From IMG/VR virus record IMGVR_UViG_3300009149_000117, positions 1 through 37,210 of that record: 37,210 bases of DNA; one strand, written 5' to 3'. The notes beneath the pieces are model-generated. The model searched no databases. It saw only the letters and a list, made by a program, of their open reading frames with translations, and had not been told where the DNA came from. The position numbers and the translations under genes were made by a program. Origin of the DNA: a virus. Positions 30,662 to 37,210 of this stretch are shown piece by piece; within the stretch, counting starts at the first letter, position 1; each line of letters starts with the position of its first letter.

Positions 30662-33600
30662 TTAATCCTCCTCGAATTTATCGGGCTCGACCATCGAACC
30701 CCATCGTTCACCAATTTTAATATCCACATCTAAAGGAACTTTAAATCCCTCTGGTGCTTTTGACATTTCCTCTTTTATTATCCCAGAAACTATGTCAATT
30801 TCTGAAACTTCAAGGACTATATCATCGTGAATAGTTAATACAATTTTAGACTTGCTATTTATTTTCTTTAGTCGCTTATATATCTCAATCATTTGTAGCC
30901 CAATAATATCTGATGCTGTGCCTTGGACAGAAGTTGCCACCACTTTCCTTTCTTCCTTTTCACGCAATTCTTTATTTTTATCATTGATAAATGGCAAAGG
31001 TCTTTTTCTACCAAACCAGTTTTTAACATATCTATGAGTTCTTGCTCCAATTATCACAGCCCTATTCCACCTTGATGCCCTTGGATAAATCTGGTTAAAG
31101 TATCTTAACTGTTCCTCTGCTTCTTCTACTGTTAATCCATACTGTTCTGCAATTGCTTTCGCACCACGCCCATAAGGGATGCCAAAAACAAATGGTTTGC
31201 TTTTATCACGCTGTTCTTTAGTAACATCTTCTTCTTTTACTCGGTATAATCTTGTGGCAGTAATAGTATGAATATCTTTACCACTTTTAATATCTGCTAT
31301 CATTCTTTGGTCTGCTGATAAATGTGCAAGAACTCTGAACTCGATTTGACAATTATGATTAATAAAACCATTACTAATGTATGTTAAGGTATTGGGGATT
31401 GATAAATCATAAACATGTTTTTTACCAATAAATTCTATTTTAGTAATTTTATCAAATATTTGATTAAATTTAGTTATGTGATATAACCCCAAAGATTTTG
31501 CTATTTGCGGATATTTTCTTGAAATTTTATATGCTAACTTCAAACTAATTTGGCGGCCTAATGAAGAAGTATTGTTTAATAATTTTTGTACTTTTCCTTT
31601 AAATTTAAAATCTAATGCCTTATTTTTAAGATTGGGCATTCCCCCATAAAATGAGCTATAACCAACTTTTTTACTTAATAAAAAAAGTTTTTGTTTTTTT
31701 CTTTTAGAAATAAAATTTACTCCCTTTTGAAATCTTTTTGTAAAAGCAGTTGGGATAGTAATATAATAAATATATTTATGGTTACTATAAAATCCAGCTT
31801 GACTATGATTAAACTTGTTTCTTCTTGATGGAATATTTAACAGTAATAATAATTGTTGTACTTCTTTAGCTAAATTTTCAGAGATAGTTGAAAAAGATAC
31901 TCTCCCACCTTTCAAGTTATTGCTCTGAACACTACCATCAGCTTCAAATAATCCTCTTAAATAGGCAGCAATAATATCAAAAGAAGCTACCCATAAATAT
32001 TTAGGTACACTCTTTTTAGATGCTCCTATATTACATAGCCATTTTAACAAGGGTTTGCTATGAATTCTTAAATCTATAGCTCCCTTTCTTTCTTTGTCTT
32101 TATCTATAATAATCTTGAATAATTTTTCAATTAATAATTCCATTTTTTTAATTAAATCTATATCCTGAGAACACAATGTTAATTTAATATCTTGTGAACC
32201 CAAAGATCCATCCCCTGTTAGATAACCCATAAATTGAGCCAAATCTGTATTAACTATTTTTGGAACAGACACAATTTTATTATTAAAATGATTAAAAATT
32301 ATTTTGGGAAGAGTTAATTTTTTCTTTTGAGCAAAATATTTTCTAGGTTGAATAACTACATAATCTTTATTTCTATCAATCTTATTAATATCTTTCCAAA
32401 TATATTCGCCTTCTTTATTCAATATCCTAATTCGATGAGTTTTTGTCGCTTCTAATTCATATCCCATATTAGTTGTAATTTTAATCGTATCTTGAAATCC
32501 TTGATCTATTATTTTTGATACCAAAGATAATTTATTGTTATTATCAGTATAAACCCTATCTCCCACACAAATATTTTGGATTGGTATTAGTCCTCGTATT
32601 GTAGAAATCTTTGAATCTTCGGGTAAACAAGAATCAGCTGACAATAATTTATATCCCTCTTTCGCTATAAAACAATCTCGGAAATCCTTACCATATTCTT
32701 TCGGAACATTTTGCAAATTTGGTTTACTTGAGCTTAAACGACCAGTCGCTGTAATATGCTGATTATATTCTGTATGTATTCTATCATTTTCATCTAAGCC
32801 CTCAAATGTTGGGCAGATATAGGTATTATACATTTTTGTCAGTCTTTTATATTCAAGTATTAAATTTATAATTGGGTGCTTATCCTTTAATTTTTCCAGC
32901 GTCTTTTTATCAGTTGAAAGGGCTGTTCCTTTTTTAGTTTTCTCTGGTTTAGGCATTTTCAAAGCTCGGTAAAATAAATCTGCTAATTGCTGATGTGAAT
33001 TAAAATTAAACTTGGGTCGTTCCACCTTATCCAAATATTCCTTTAGAGAACATCGTTTTTTTATTATTTTAGAATCCTGATATTTCTTTTTCTGCTTATC
33101 TACTGCTATTTTATACTGCTTATTAGTAACAGATTTAATCTCTGCGATAGCATATAATTTAGTTTCAGTTTCTTTCAAATTGTTGCCATACTTGACCTTT
33201 AATTGTTCTAATTTTCGCCTGTCAATCTGGACACCATTTAATTCAATACTCGCCAATACAGTAGATTGTGGAAGCATTATCTTATATAAAACAAATTCCA
33301 TTTTCTCTTTCTTAATCTGTGGCAATAATTTACGATAAATCCTAAATGTGCAATCAGCATCGGCACAGGCATATTGCAATATATCATCATAATGTTCCTT
33401 AATATATTTAAGGTTTCCAAATTTGCTCGCATCTATATTTTCGGAGTAGTTACCCATATCTGTATATGTCCAAGCCATTTCTTTTAATTTGTGACTTGAC
33501 CGTTGACCACTCTGATTTAAGACATAGTGAGCCAACATAGTATCAAAATTAATCCCAACTCCAATGCCTAAATGATACTTGAACCACTGTATATCGTGTT

Positions 33601-34471
33601 TGCCATTTTGAAATATCTTTTTGACACCTTTACGAGAAGTAAACTCGCCAAACTTTTTCAATATCCAACTATATTGTGCATTGTTCCAGCACCGCTTTAA
33701 ATTTCTGTCCAATATAGGTAAAACTATTGCTGTGTTACTTTTCCAAGAAAATGATATGCAAAGCAACTTACCATTGTAAGGTCGCAAGCAAGTAGATTCT
33801 GTGTCAATCGTTACCTCTTTTACCTGAGCCAATCTCGAAAATAATGCCTTAACTTTATTCATATTATCACAAACCACATATTTAATTGGTGAAACTTTCC
33901 GCTTAATTGGATTTTTAGTTTTGCTGGCTTCTTTAACAAACTTGAGGGCATTGATAAATTTTTCCCTAACCTCCATATTATCCTGATTTCTAATGATATA
34001 ACTGGGATGTATTAGGGGGATACAAGTAACCTGAAATTCATCGCTCCAAAATGGTTGCCCCTGATACTTTAGTGAGCCAGTTTTGCCCAGAACCTGTTTC
34101 ATCGCTATGTTGCCGAGAAGCCCGATGACATTAGGTTTGATAGAGTTTATCTCGTTTACCAAGAATTCTCGGCAGGCTTTCAGCTCTTTAGTATTCGGGT
34201 CACGGTTATCTGGTGGTCGGCAACGACAACTATTGCTCAAAAATATCTCGGCTCGATTTATCCCTGCCTCTTTCAAACATTTGTCCAGCTCTTTGCCCGC
34301 CTTGCCCACAAATGGCTCTTTCTTAAATAGCTCATCATTTCCAGGAGCCTCACCAATGAGCATAATTTTGGCAGATTTAGAGCCGCAACCAGAGAGGCAG
34401 ATTACCTTGTGCTTTTTATCGTTTGTGAAACTCGTTAAATATAAGGGACATTTTGTGCAGTATATGGACAT
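30662..34471 (-). CDS. Uracil-DNA glycosylase / DNA polymerase I fusion, interrupted by an intein
   Basis: A 1269-residue protein. Residues 1-165 are a family 4-type uracil-DNA glycosylase: GEAPGNDE (40-47), HPSYIIR (155-161) and four cysteines (5, 8, 84, 100) fit for a 4Fe-4S cluster. Residues about 195-390 are the 3'-5' proofreading exonuclease: DTE (223-225), NGKHD (289-293) and YACAD (367-371). The family A polymerase follows: motif A LLSADS (609-614), cut by an intein (615-1040), then CQIEFRVLAHLS; motif B R1088..K1092...F1096...Y1100; motif C IHDD (1214-1217). Phe1096 matches E. coli Phe762. No 5'-nuclease domain. GAGGTAAG precedes the ATG. It is surely the replicative polymerase. Confidence 0.95.
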   Translation of the reverse strand: MSIYCTKCPLYLTSFTNDKKHKVICLSGCGSKSAKIMLIGEAPGNDELFKKEPFVGKAGKELDKCLKEAGINRAEIFLSNSCRCRPPDNRDPNTKELKACREFLVNEINSIKPNVIGLLGNIAMKQVLGKTGSLKYQGQPFWSDEFQVTCIPLIHPSYIIRNQDNMEVREKFINALKFVKEASKTKNPIKRKVSPIKYVVCDNMNKVKALFSRLAQVKEVTIDTESTCLRPYNGKLLCISFSWKSNTAIVLPILDRNLKRCWNNAQYSWILKKFGEFTSRKGVKKIFQNGKHDIQWFKYHLGIGVGINFDTMLAHYVLNQSGQRSSHKLKEMAWTYTDMGNYSENIDASKFGNLKYIKEHYDDILQYACADADCTFRIYRKLLPQIKKEKMEFVLYKIMLPQSTVLASIELNGVQIDRRKLEQLKVKYGNNLKETETKLYAIAEIKSVTNKQYKIAVDKQKKKYQDSKIIKKRCSLKEYLDKVERPKFNFNSHQQLADLFYRALKMPKPEKTKKGTALSTDKKTLEKLKDKHPIINLILEYKRLTKMYNTYICPTFEGLDENDRIHTEYNQHITATGRLSSSKPNLQNVPKEYGKDFRDCFIAKEGYKLLSADSCLPEDSKISTIRGLIPIQNICVGDRVYTDNNNKLSLVSKIIDQGFQDTIKITTNMGYELEATKTHRIRILNKEGEYIWKDINKIDRNKDYVVIQPRKYFAQKKKLTLPKIIFNHFNNKIVSVPKIVNTDLAQFMGYLTGDGSLGSQDIKLTLCSQDIDLIKKMELLIEKLFKIIIDKDKERKGAIDLRIHSKPLLKWLCNIGASKKSVPKYLWVASFDIIAAYLRGLFEADGSVQSNNLKGGRVSFSTISENLAKEVQQLLLLLNIPSRRNKFNHSQAGFYSNHKYIYYITIPTAFTKRFQKGVNFISKRKKQKLFLLSKKVGYSSFYGGMPNLKNKALDFKFKGKVQKLLNNTSSLGRQISLKLAYKISRKYPQIAKSLGLYHITKFNQIFDKITKIEFIGKKHVYDLSIPNTLTYISNGFINHNCQIEFRVLAHLSADQRMIADIKSGKDIHTITATRLYRVKEEDVTKEQRDKSKPFVFGIPYGRGAKAIAEQYGLTVEEAEEQLRYFNQIYPRASRWNRAVIIGARTHRYVKNWFGRKRPLPFINDKNKELREKEERKVVATSVQGTASDIIGLQMIEIYKRLKKINSKSKIVLTIHDDIVLEVSEIDIVSGIIKEEMSKAPEGFKVPLDVDIKIGERWGSMVEPDKFEED
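31352..32629 (-). mobile_element. Intein with LAGLIDADG endonuclease in the DNA polymerase
   Basis: Residues 615-1040 of the polymerase ORF (426 residues). Block A is CLPEDSKISTI, block B ELEATKTHRIRI, the endonuclease helices are FMGYLTGDGSLG (747-758) and YLRGLFEADGSVQ (837-849), and the end is HVYDLSIPNTLTYISNGF..NHN with Cys+1. It lies between the catalytic Asp of motif A and the rest of that motif, so polymerase is dead until splicing. All splicing residues look intact (Cys1, block B T-x-x-H, His-Asn, Cys+1). Confidence 0.93.
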
Positions 34472-34478
34472 TCTTACC

Positions 34479-34550
34479 TCACCAGTTTAATAATTTAACT
34501 GCTCCATAACCTATTAAAATAATCAGCACTATCACAGCTAACAATATCAT
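34479..34550 (-). CDS. 23-residue membrane microprotein
   Basis: MILLAVIVLIILIGYGAVKLLNW: a single membrane helix. TAGGTAAAA is upstream, and its stop region (TGAGGTAAG) is the ribosome site of the polymerase. It may act mainly as a leader that couples translation. Confidence 0.45.
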   Translation of the reverse strand: MILLAVIVLIILIGYGAVKLLNW

Positions 34551-34583
34551 TTTTACCTACTCTCTGAATAATATAAATAATCT

Positions 34584-35078
34584 TTAAGTTTCATTATATT
34601 TACCCTTATATATTCTGTAACTCTCTGCTTTTACAAAAATAATCTGAGCCACCCTACTTTCCTTTGCCAAATACATATTCAAAAATGGATAAATCGTCAA
34701 TGATGGCGTGCCCCTAAATCCACTATCGAACAGTGTCCCACGAATGATAATCCCAGCCCTATTGAAACTACTTCGAGAGAATATTAGCCCCACCATATCT
34801 TTGGGAATATACACCGATTCTATCGTTCTTATTTCATAAGGCACGAATTTCTTCAGGAAATAATATAGCTTATGATTATTTAATCGTCTCGGTCGCAGAA
34901 TACCATATGCTCGCTTTTTTATATTTTTATCATCTGCTATTAGAATAGAGTCTAAATCTGTAGTTATCTCATACACGCCCTTAACTCGTAAGTCATAACC
35001 ATTTGGCGTAAGATTTTGTGGTCTACCCTTTATGATATAGCCTCGCTTAAATAAGGTATAAGGATTAATCAACGACAT
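34584..35078 (-). CDS. dUTPase/dCTP deaminase superfamily protein
   Basis: A 164-residue protein. IPKDMVGLIFSRSSFNRAGI (91-110), TLFDSGFRGTPSLTI (115-129) and RVAQIIFVKAESYRIYKGKY (142-161) are the trimeric dUTPase-fold motifs; the NGYDLRV start (26-32) is like dCTP deaminase. The Glu used by the deaminase in the middle motif is not evident, so dUTP hydrolysis is favoured. Either reaction changes dUTP levels, and the next large gene carries a uracil-DNA glycosylase domain, so the phage appears to guard against uracil in its DNA. Confidence 0.82.
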   Translation of the reverse strand: MSLINPYTLFKRGYIIKGRPQNLTPNGYDLRVKGVYEITTDLDSILIADDKNIKKRAYGILRPRRLNNHKLYYFLKKFVPYEIRTIESVYIPKDMVGLIFSRSSFNRAGIIIRGTLFDSGFRGTPSLTIYPFLNMYLAKESRVAQIIFVKAESYRIYKGKYNET

Positions 35079-35259
35079 TTATATCCTCTGTTAAATATAC
35101 ATCTCTTAATCTTTGTTCTAATTCAGCATCTTCTTTATAATAATTATCCCCAGCAGTAAAGACATTACCCAATAATTGCATCAGTCTCAAATCAGGATTT
35201 TTACGCCATATCTTGCCGATTAGTTTGGATATTCTATTTATTCTTTTTATATCTCTCAA
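35065..35259 (-). CDS. Small conserved-type phage protein
   Basis: A 64-residue helical protein. RISKLIGKIWRKNPDLRLMQLLGN (9-32) has the W-x-x-x-P-D-x-R-L-x-Q-L pattern I recall from many small phage and plasmid proteins of unknown role. It overlaps the next gene by 14 bases. Confidence 0.6.
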   Translation of the reverse strand: MRDIKRINRISKLIGKIWRKNPDLRLMQLLGNVFTAGDNYYKEDAELEQRLRDVYLTEDINVVD

Positions 35260-35268
35260 TTTATTCTC

Positions 35269-35562
35269 CTATTTTCGACCTGTCGTTTCCTTCTTATTTT
35301 TATTGGTTTTCTTATCTTTCTCTGCTTTTTCTTTCGCTAACTTATGTTCTCCTAAAAGGTCTACTTTGCCTAGTGTTGATGCAATCTTTGTTTCATCTTT
35401 TTTTCTGAGCTTAAATCTAAAAGGATTAAATTTAGGCAAACCATATACGCTCATTCCTTCTCTCCATTTATCTTCTCTGATAGCTTTAGCAAGCCTCTCA
35501 TGTCTCTGAAGTACCGACCTCGATTTATTTTTTCTTGGCTTTAAACTATTGTGTATTGACAT
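35269..35562 (-). CDS. Homologue of the PVC-type 'small basic protein' family
   Basis: A 97-residue, Lys-rich protein. Residues 1-48 follow a pattern I know from the small basic protein family (TIGR04137 as I recall it) of Planctomycetes, Verrucomicrobia, Chlamydiae and allied phyla: MSIHNSLKP at the start, then SRSVLQRHERLAKA and a closing WREGMSVYGLPK. The tail is a Lys/Glu/Thr-rich, unfolded extension (KEKAEKDKKTNKNKKETTGR). The cellular role is not settled in my knowledge; ribosome association has been considered. A phage copy would mimic or replace a host protein. Confidence 0.65.
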   Translation of the reverse strand: MSIHNSLKPRKNKSRSVLQRHERLAKAIREDKWREGMSVYGLPKFNPFRFKLRKKDETKIASTLGKVDLLGEHKLAKEKAEKDKKTNKNKKETTGRK

Positions 35563-36185
35563 TATACATCTCCCTTTATTTTATAACTAAAAAACTTGAG
35601 CAATATCCTATATGCTAACTGTTCTGCCAATTTAGGGCTCCCAGCGAATACAACTTTTATGTTGTGTTTTATCATAAGGCTAATTAATGTCGCCACTACT
35701 AATTTTATACTAACTTTTCCTGGGAGTTTTTTCATCTCTACTAAATCCCTAAATGAACCCTCTATCAAAAGAAATTTATATGGAATTTTTTCCATTCTTT
35801 CTACTTCCCGCATAAATCGTTCCCTATCCCCAGCAAAATTTCCAAATAGTTCAGCTATTCTTTTCCTCTCAATAACAATTTCATTCTCATATCCCTCTAA
35901 GCTATAATCGCCCACATCCAATTTCTTTATAACTATTTTAGCCTCTGCTTCTTTGCCCTTGAATAAATAACCTGCTTGCTCTCTTGAGTCTGTGATAATT
36001 GTTGGGATATGAATATCTTTCTTACGCCTTTTTATTCGCTTGAGCCAGTTTTCACATTTATAACTTGTGGCTTTGGTATGGGCACAGCTATCGGTTCTAT
36101 TAAGCCCACAGATTTTGCCTTGGTTCCAGTATTCGCACAATAGTTTTTTAGTCTTACTTTTTATCGTCATATCGCTGAATTCCAT
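35562..36185 (-). CDS. ERCC4-type (XPF/Mus81-like) nuclease with zinc finger
   Basis: 207 residues from ATG 36185 (AGAGGAAT upstream). An N-terminal Cys/His finger (C17, C26, C34, H36, C44) comes first. The nuclease core has TDSREQAG (65-72), LDVGDYSL (89-96) and IVIERKRIAEL (103-113), the D-x-R-E-Q, G-D and E-R-K signature, with Glu in place of the last Asp. Eukaryotic and archaeal relatives cut branched DNA; phage ones are thought to serve repair or replication. No helicase domain or helix-hairpin-helix follows. Confidence 0.88.
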   Translation of the reverse strand: MEFSDMTIKSKTKKLLCEYWNQGKICGLNRTDSCAHTKATSYKCENWLKRIKRRKKDIHIPTIITDSREQAGYLFKGKEAEAKIVIKKLDVGDYSLEGYENEIVIERKRIAELFGNFAGDRERFMREVERMEKIPYKFLLIEGSFRDLVEMKKLPGKVSIKLVVATLISLMIKHNIKVVFAGSPKLAEQLAYRILLKFFSYKIKGDV

Positions 36186-36363
36186 TCTTAAATTCCTCTA
36201 TAGCCTCATCCAAATAGCCCTTCAAATAATTAATAACATCCACCCCTAATCTGAATTGGGCGAGTGGTTGCCATTTATCTTTCTCTGGGCTCTCCTCGAC
36301 TATATACCAGCCATTTTCCTGAACGAGCCTAACTTGTCCTATTGTGATAGTTTGTCTGTCCAT
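36154..36363 (-). CDS. Small hypothetical protein
   Basis: A 69-residue protein with a beta start (TITIGQVRLVQENGWYIVEE) and a helix (INYLKGYLDEAIEEFKNG). It overlaps the ERCC4 gene by 32 bases. Not recognised. Confidence 0.5.
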   Translation of the reverse strand: MDRQTITIGQVRLVQENGWYIVEESPEKDKWQPLAQFRLGVDVINYLKGYLDEAIEEFKNGIQRYDDKK

Positions 36364-36368
36364 TTTAT

Positions 36369-36605
36369 TTACTCCTCATACTCTGCACTTATAGATTTTC
36401 TTACAGTAACATTATTTACATTTAATTCAGCATCAATAGCTACTGCTAATCTTTCAGCATGTTTAAAAGCACTTTCATATGGTTGTCCTAGTCCTAATTC
36501 TAATTTCATTGTTACAGTATAAATTTCTACAACTTCTAAGTCATATCCTCCAGCATCTCCCAATTTCCATACATTAATTTTTAAACCTTTATACATTTTA
36601 TCCAT
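36369..36605 (-). CDS. Small hypothetical protein
   Basis: A 78-residue alpha/beta protein (MDKMYKGLKINVWKLGDAGG..; ESAFKHAERLAVAIDAEL). It starts at a TAATG junction. The second Met, three codons on, is an alternative. Not recognised. Confidence 0.5.
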   Translation of the reverse strand: MDKMYKGLKINVWKLGDAGGYDLEVVEIYTVTMKLELGLGQPYESAFKHAERLAVAIDAELNVNNVTVRKSISAEYEE

Positions 36606-36949
36606 TAAATTATCTCCCCAAACTCGTTTACTTTCATCGCCTCTTTTACTGGTTCTTCCACAGGTGCTATCGGGGCTGCCTCCAAGCCGTCTATTTTCTG
36701 TTGCAAAATAATCAGTTCCTGCCTAATTTCCTCATATCTTGCATTAGTCGTGCCAACATCATTTGACACCTTTTCAACCTGTTGTTGCATAGAATCATTC
36801 AAACGCCTTAACAACTGGTGAACTGGGGTGTTACGCATTTCATCCCGATTCTGGGTTGTGTCGTGTTCGGGGCACAGTTTAGCGATTGCCCGTTCATCTG
36901 TTACCTCAACTAATTTACCACAGACAAAGCATGGAATCTGCTTAGCCAT
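36605..36949 (-). CDS. Zinc-knuckle and coiled-coil protein
   Basis: A 114-residue protein: IPCFVCGKLVEV (5-16) and LCPEH (25-29) give a Cys3His-type zinc site; residues about 45-90 form a coiled coil (LLRRLNDSMQQQVEKV; YEEIRQELIILQQKIDGLEA); the tail is Pro/Glu-rich. Possibly an oligomeric adaptor. AGGAGGAATAAA upstream. Confidence 0.55.
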   Translation of the reverse strand: MAKQIPCFVCGKLVEVTDERAIAKLCPEHDTTQNRDEMRNTPVHQLLRRLNDSMQQQVEKVSNDVGTTNARYEEIRQELIILQQKIDGLEAAPIAPVEEPVKEAMKVNEFGEII

Positions 36950-36950
36950 T

Positions 36951-37139
36951 TTATTCCTCCTTTTTATTTACAAATAAATTTTTATCTGGTTTTCCCATAG
37001 TGGAATAATTATGATAATTGCCACATCTATTACACCAAATTTCTAGTAGGTATTGTTGCTCATAACCATATTCCAAATCGCAGCCTCTGATATGGCAGAT
37101 TAATCTTTGAGTTAAGAACCATTTTAGTAGATGAAGCAT
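36951..37139 (-). CDS. Zinc-ribbon protein
   Basis: A 62-residue protein with LICHIRGCDLEY (13-24) and IWCNRCGNYHNY (34-45), a four-cysteine site. AAAGAGGAGTGAGAGATAA lies before the ATG. It shares the ICHIRGC-type knuckle with the partial gene just upstream. Confidence 0.55.
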   Translation of the reverse strand: MLHLLKWFLTQRLICHIRGCDLEYGYEQQYLLEIWCNRCGNYHNYSTMGKPDKNLFVNKKEE

Positions 37140-37146
37140 TTATCTC

Positions 37147-37210
37147 TCACTCCTCTTTATCACCCACATACTGATTGCACTTTCGTATATGGCATGTAAT
37201 TTTAATTAAG
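37147..37210 (-). CDS. C-terminal end of a gene cut by the window edge
   Basis: The frame LIKITCHIRKCNQYVGDKEE-stop is open to the right edge. TCHIRKC resembles ICHIRGC of the next gene, so a related zinc knuckle is likely. Its last codons hold the ribosome site of the following gene. Too short for more. Confidence 0.45.
   Translation of the reverse strand, partial: LIKITCHIRKCNQYVGDKEE

Noticed and set aside
34083-34490. Plus-strand ORF of 135 codons opposite the polymerase N-terminus
   Set aside because: Mirror frame of the conserved UDG domain; no start context.
1-37210. tRNA genes, integrase, or a diversity-generating retroelement
   Set aside because: Gaps are too short for tRNAs and none shows a cloverleaf; no recombinase or reverse transcriptase motif occurs in any frame read.

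Overview
The window reads as part of the genome of a lytic tailed bacteriophage (Caudoviricetes) with AT-rich DNA, the standard bacterial code (TAA, TAG and TGA all serve as stops) and strong AGGAGG-type ribosome binding sites. Large and small terminase subunits, a tail-like structural protein, a phage-type sigma factor and a complete DNA replication and recombination set support this. No integrase, repressor, tRNA or CRISPR array is visible. One small protein (35269-35562) resembles the 'small basic protein' family that I associate with Planctomycetes, Verrucomicrobia, Chlamydiae and relatives. From it I infer, tentatively, a host in that superphylum.

Layout. Positions 1-4510 hold plus-strand structural genes: a virion protein cut by the window edge, a two-repeat tail-type protein, a membrane protein and a small hydrophobic protein. 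Two free-standing homing endonucleases (LAGLIDADG and PD-(D/E)XK types) are wedged between them. At 4507-4510 this block meets, with a 4-base overlap, a single minus-strand array of about 75 genes that fills the rest of the window and is transcribed from right to left.

Reading the minus array in transcription order: small zinc-ribbon and hypothetical genes and an ERCC4 nuclease (37-35.5 kb); the PVC-like basic protein and a dUTPase/dCTP-deaminase-fold protein; a uracil-DNA-glycosylase/DNA polymerase I fusion interrupted by an intein (34.5-30.7 kb); a good sigma-70-type promoter at 30129-30158; an SSB-like protein, a methyltransferase-like protein, a RuvC-like resolvase, RecA, an Hjc-like nuclease, two metallophosphoesterases (one SbcD), an RNA ligase and SbcC (29.5-19 kb); a run of microproteins, a zinc-ribbon/HSP20 fusion and a sigma factor (19-16 kb); then the packaging region. 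In that region the small and large terminase genes are separated by an accessory island: a GH130 glycoside phosphorylase-like protein, a zinc ribbon, a C5 cytosine methyltransferase, a glycosyltransferase-methyltransferase fusion and a DUF5662 protein. After the terminase come a site-2-type membrane protease, an HNH endonuclease, a Cas4/RecB-like nuclease and hypothetical genes.

How it fits together. Genes are packed with ATGA, TAATG or TAGTG junctions, so translational coupling is probably the rule. The middle of the array makes and recombines DNA; the sigma factor just before the terminase genes is a plausible switch to late expression. The most unusual item is the large terminase: its gene is broken into two ORFs exactly inside an intein, with an ATGA overlap, so the enzyme can only be whole if the halves are joined by protein trans-splicing (or the break is a frameshift). 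At least five homing-type endonuclease domains of three or four different folds lie in this one window.
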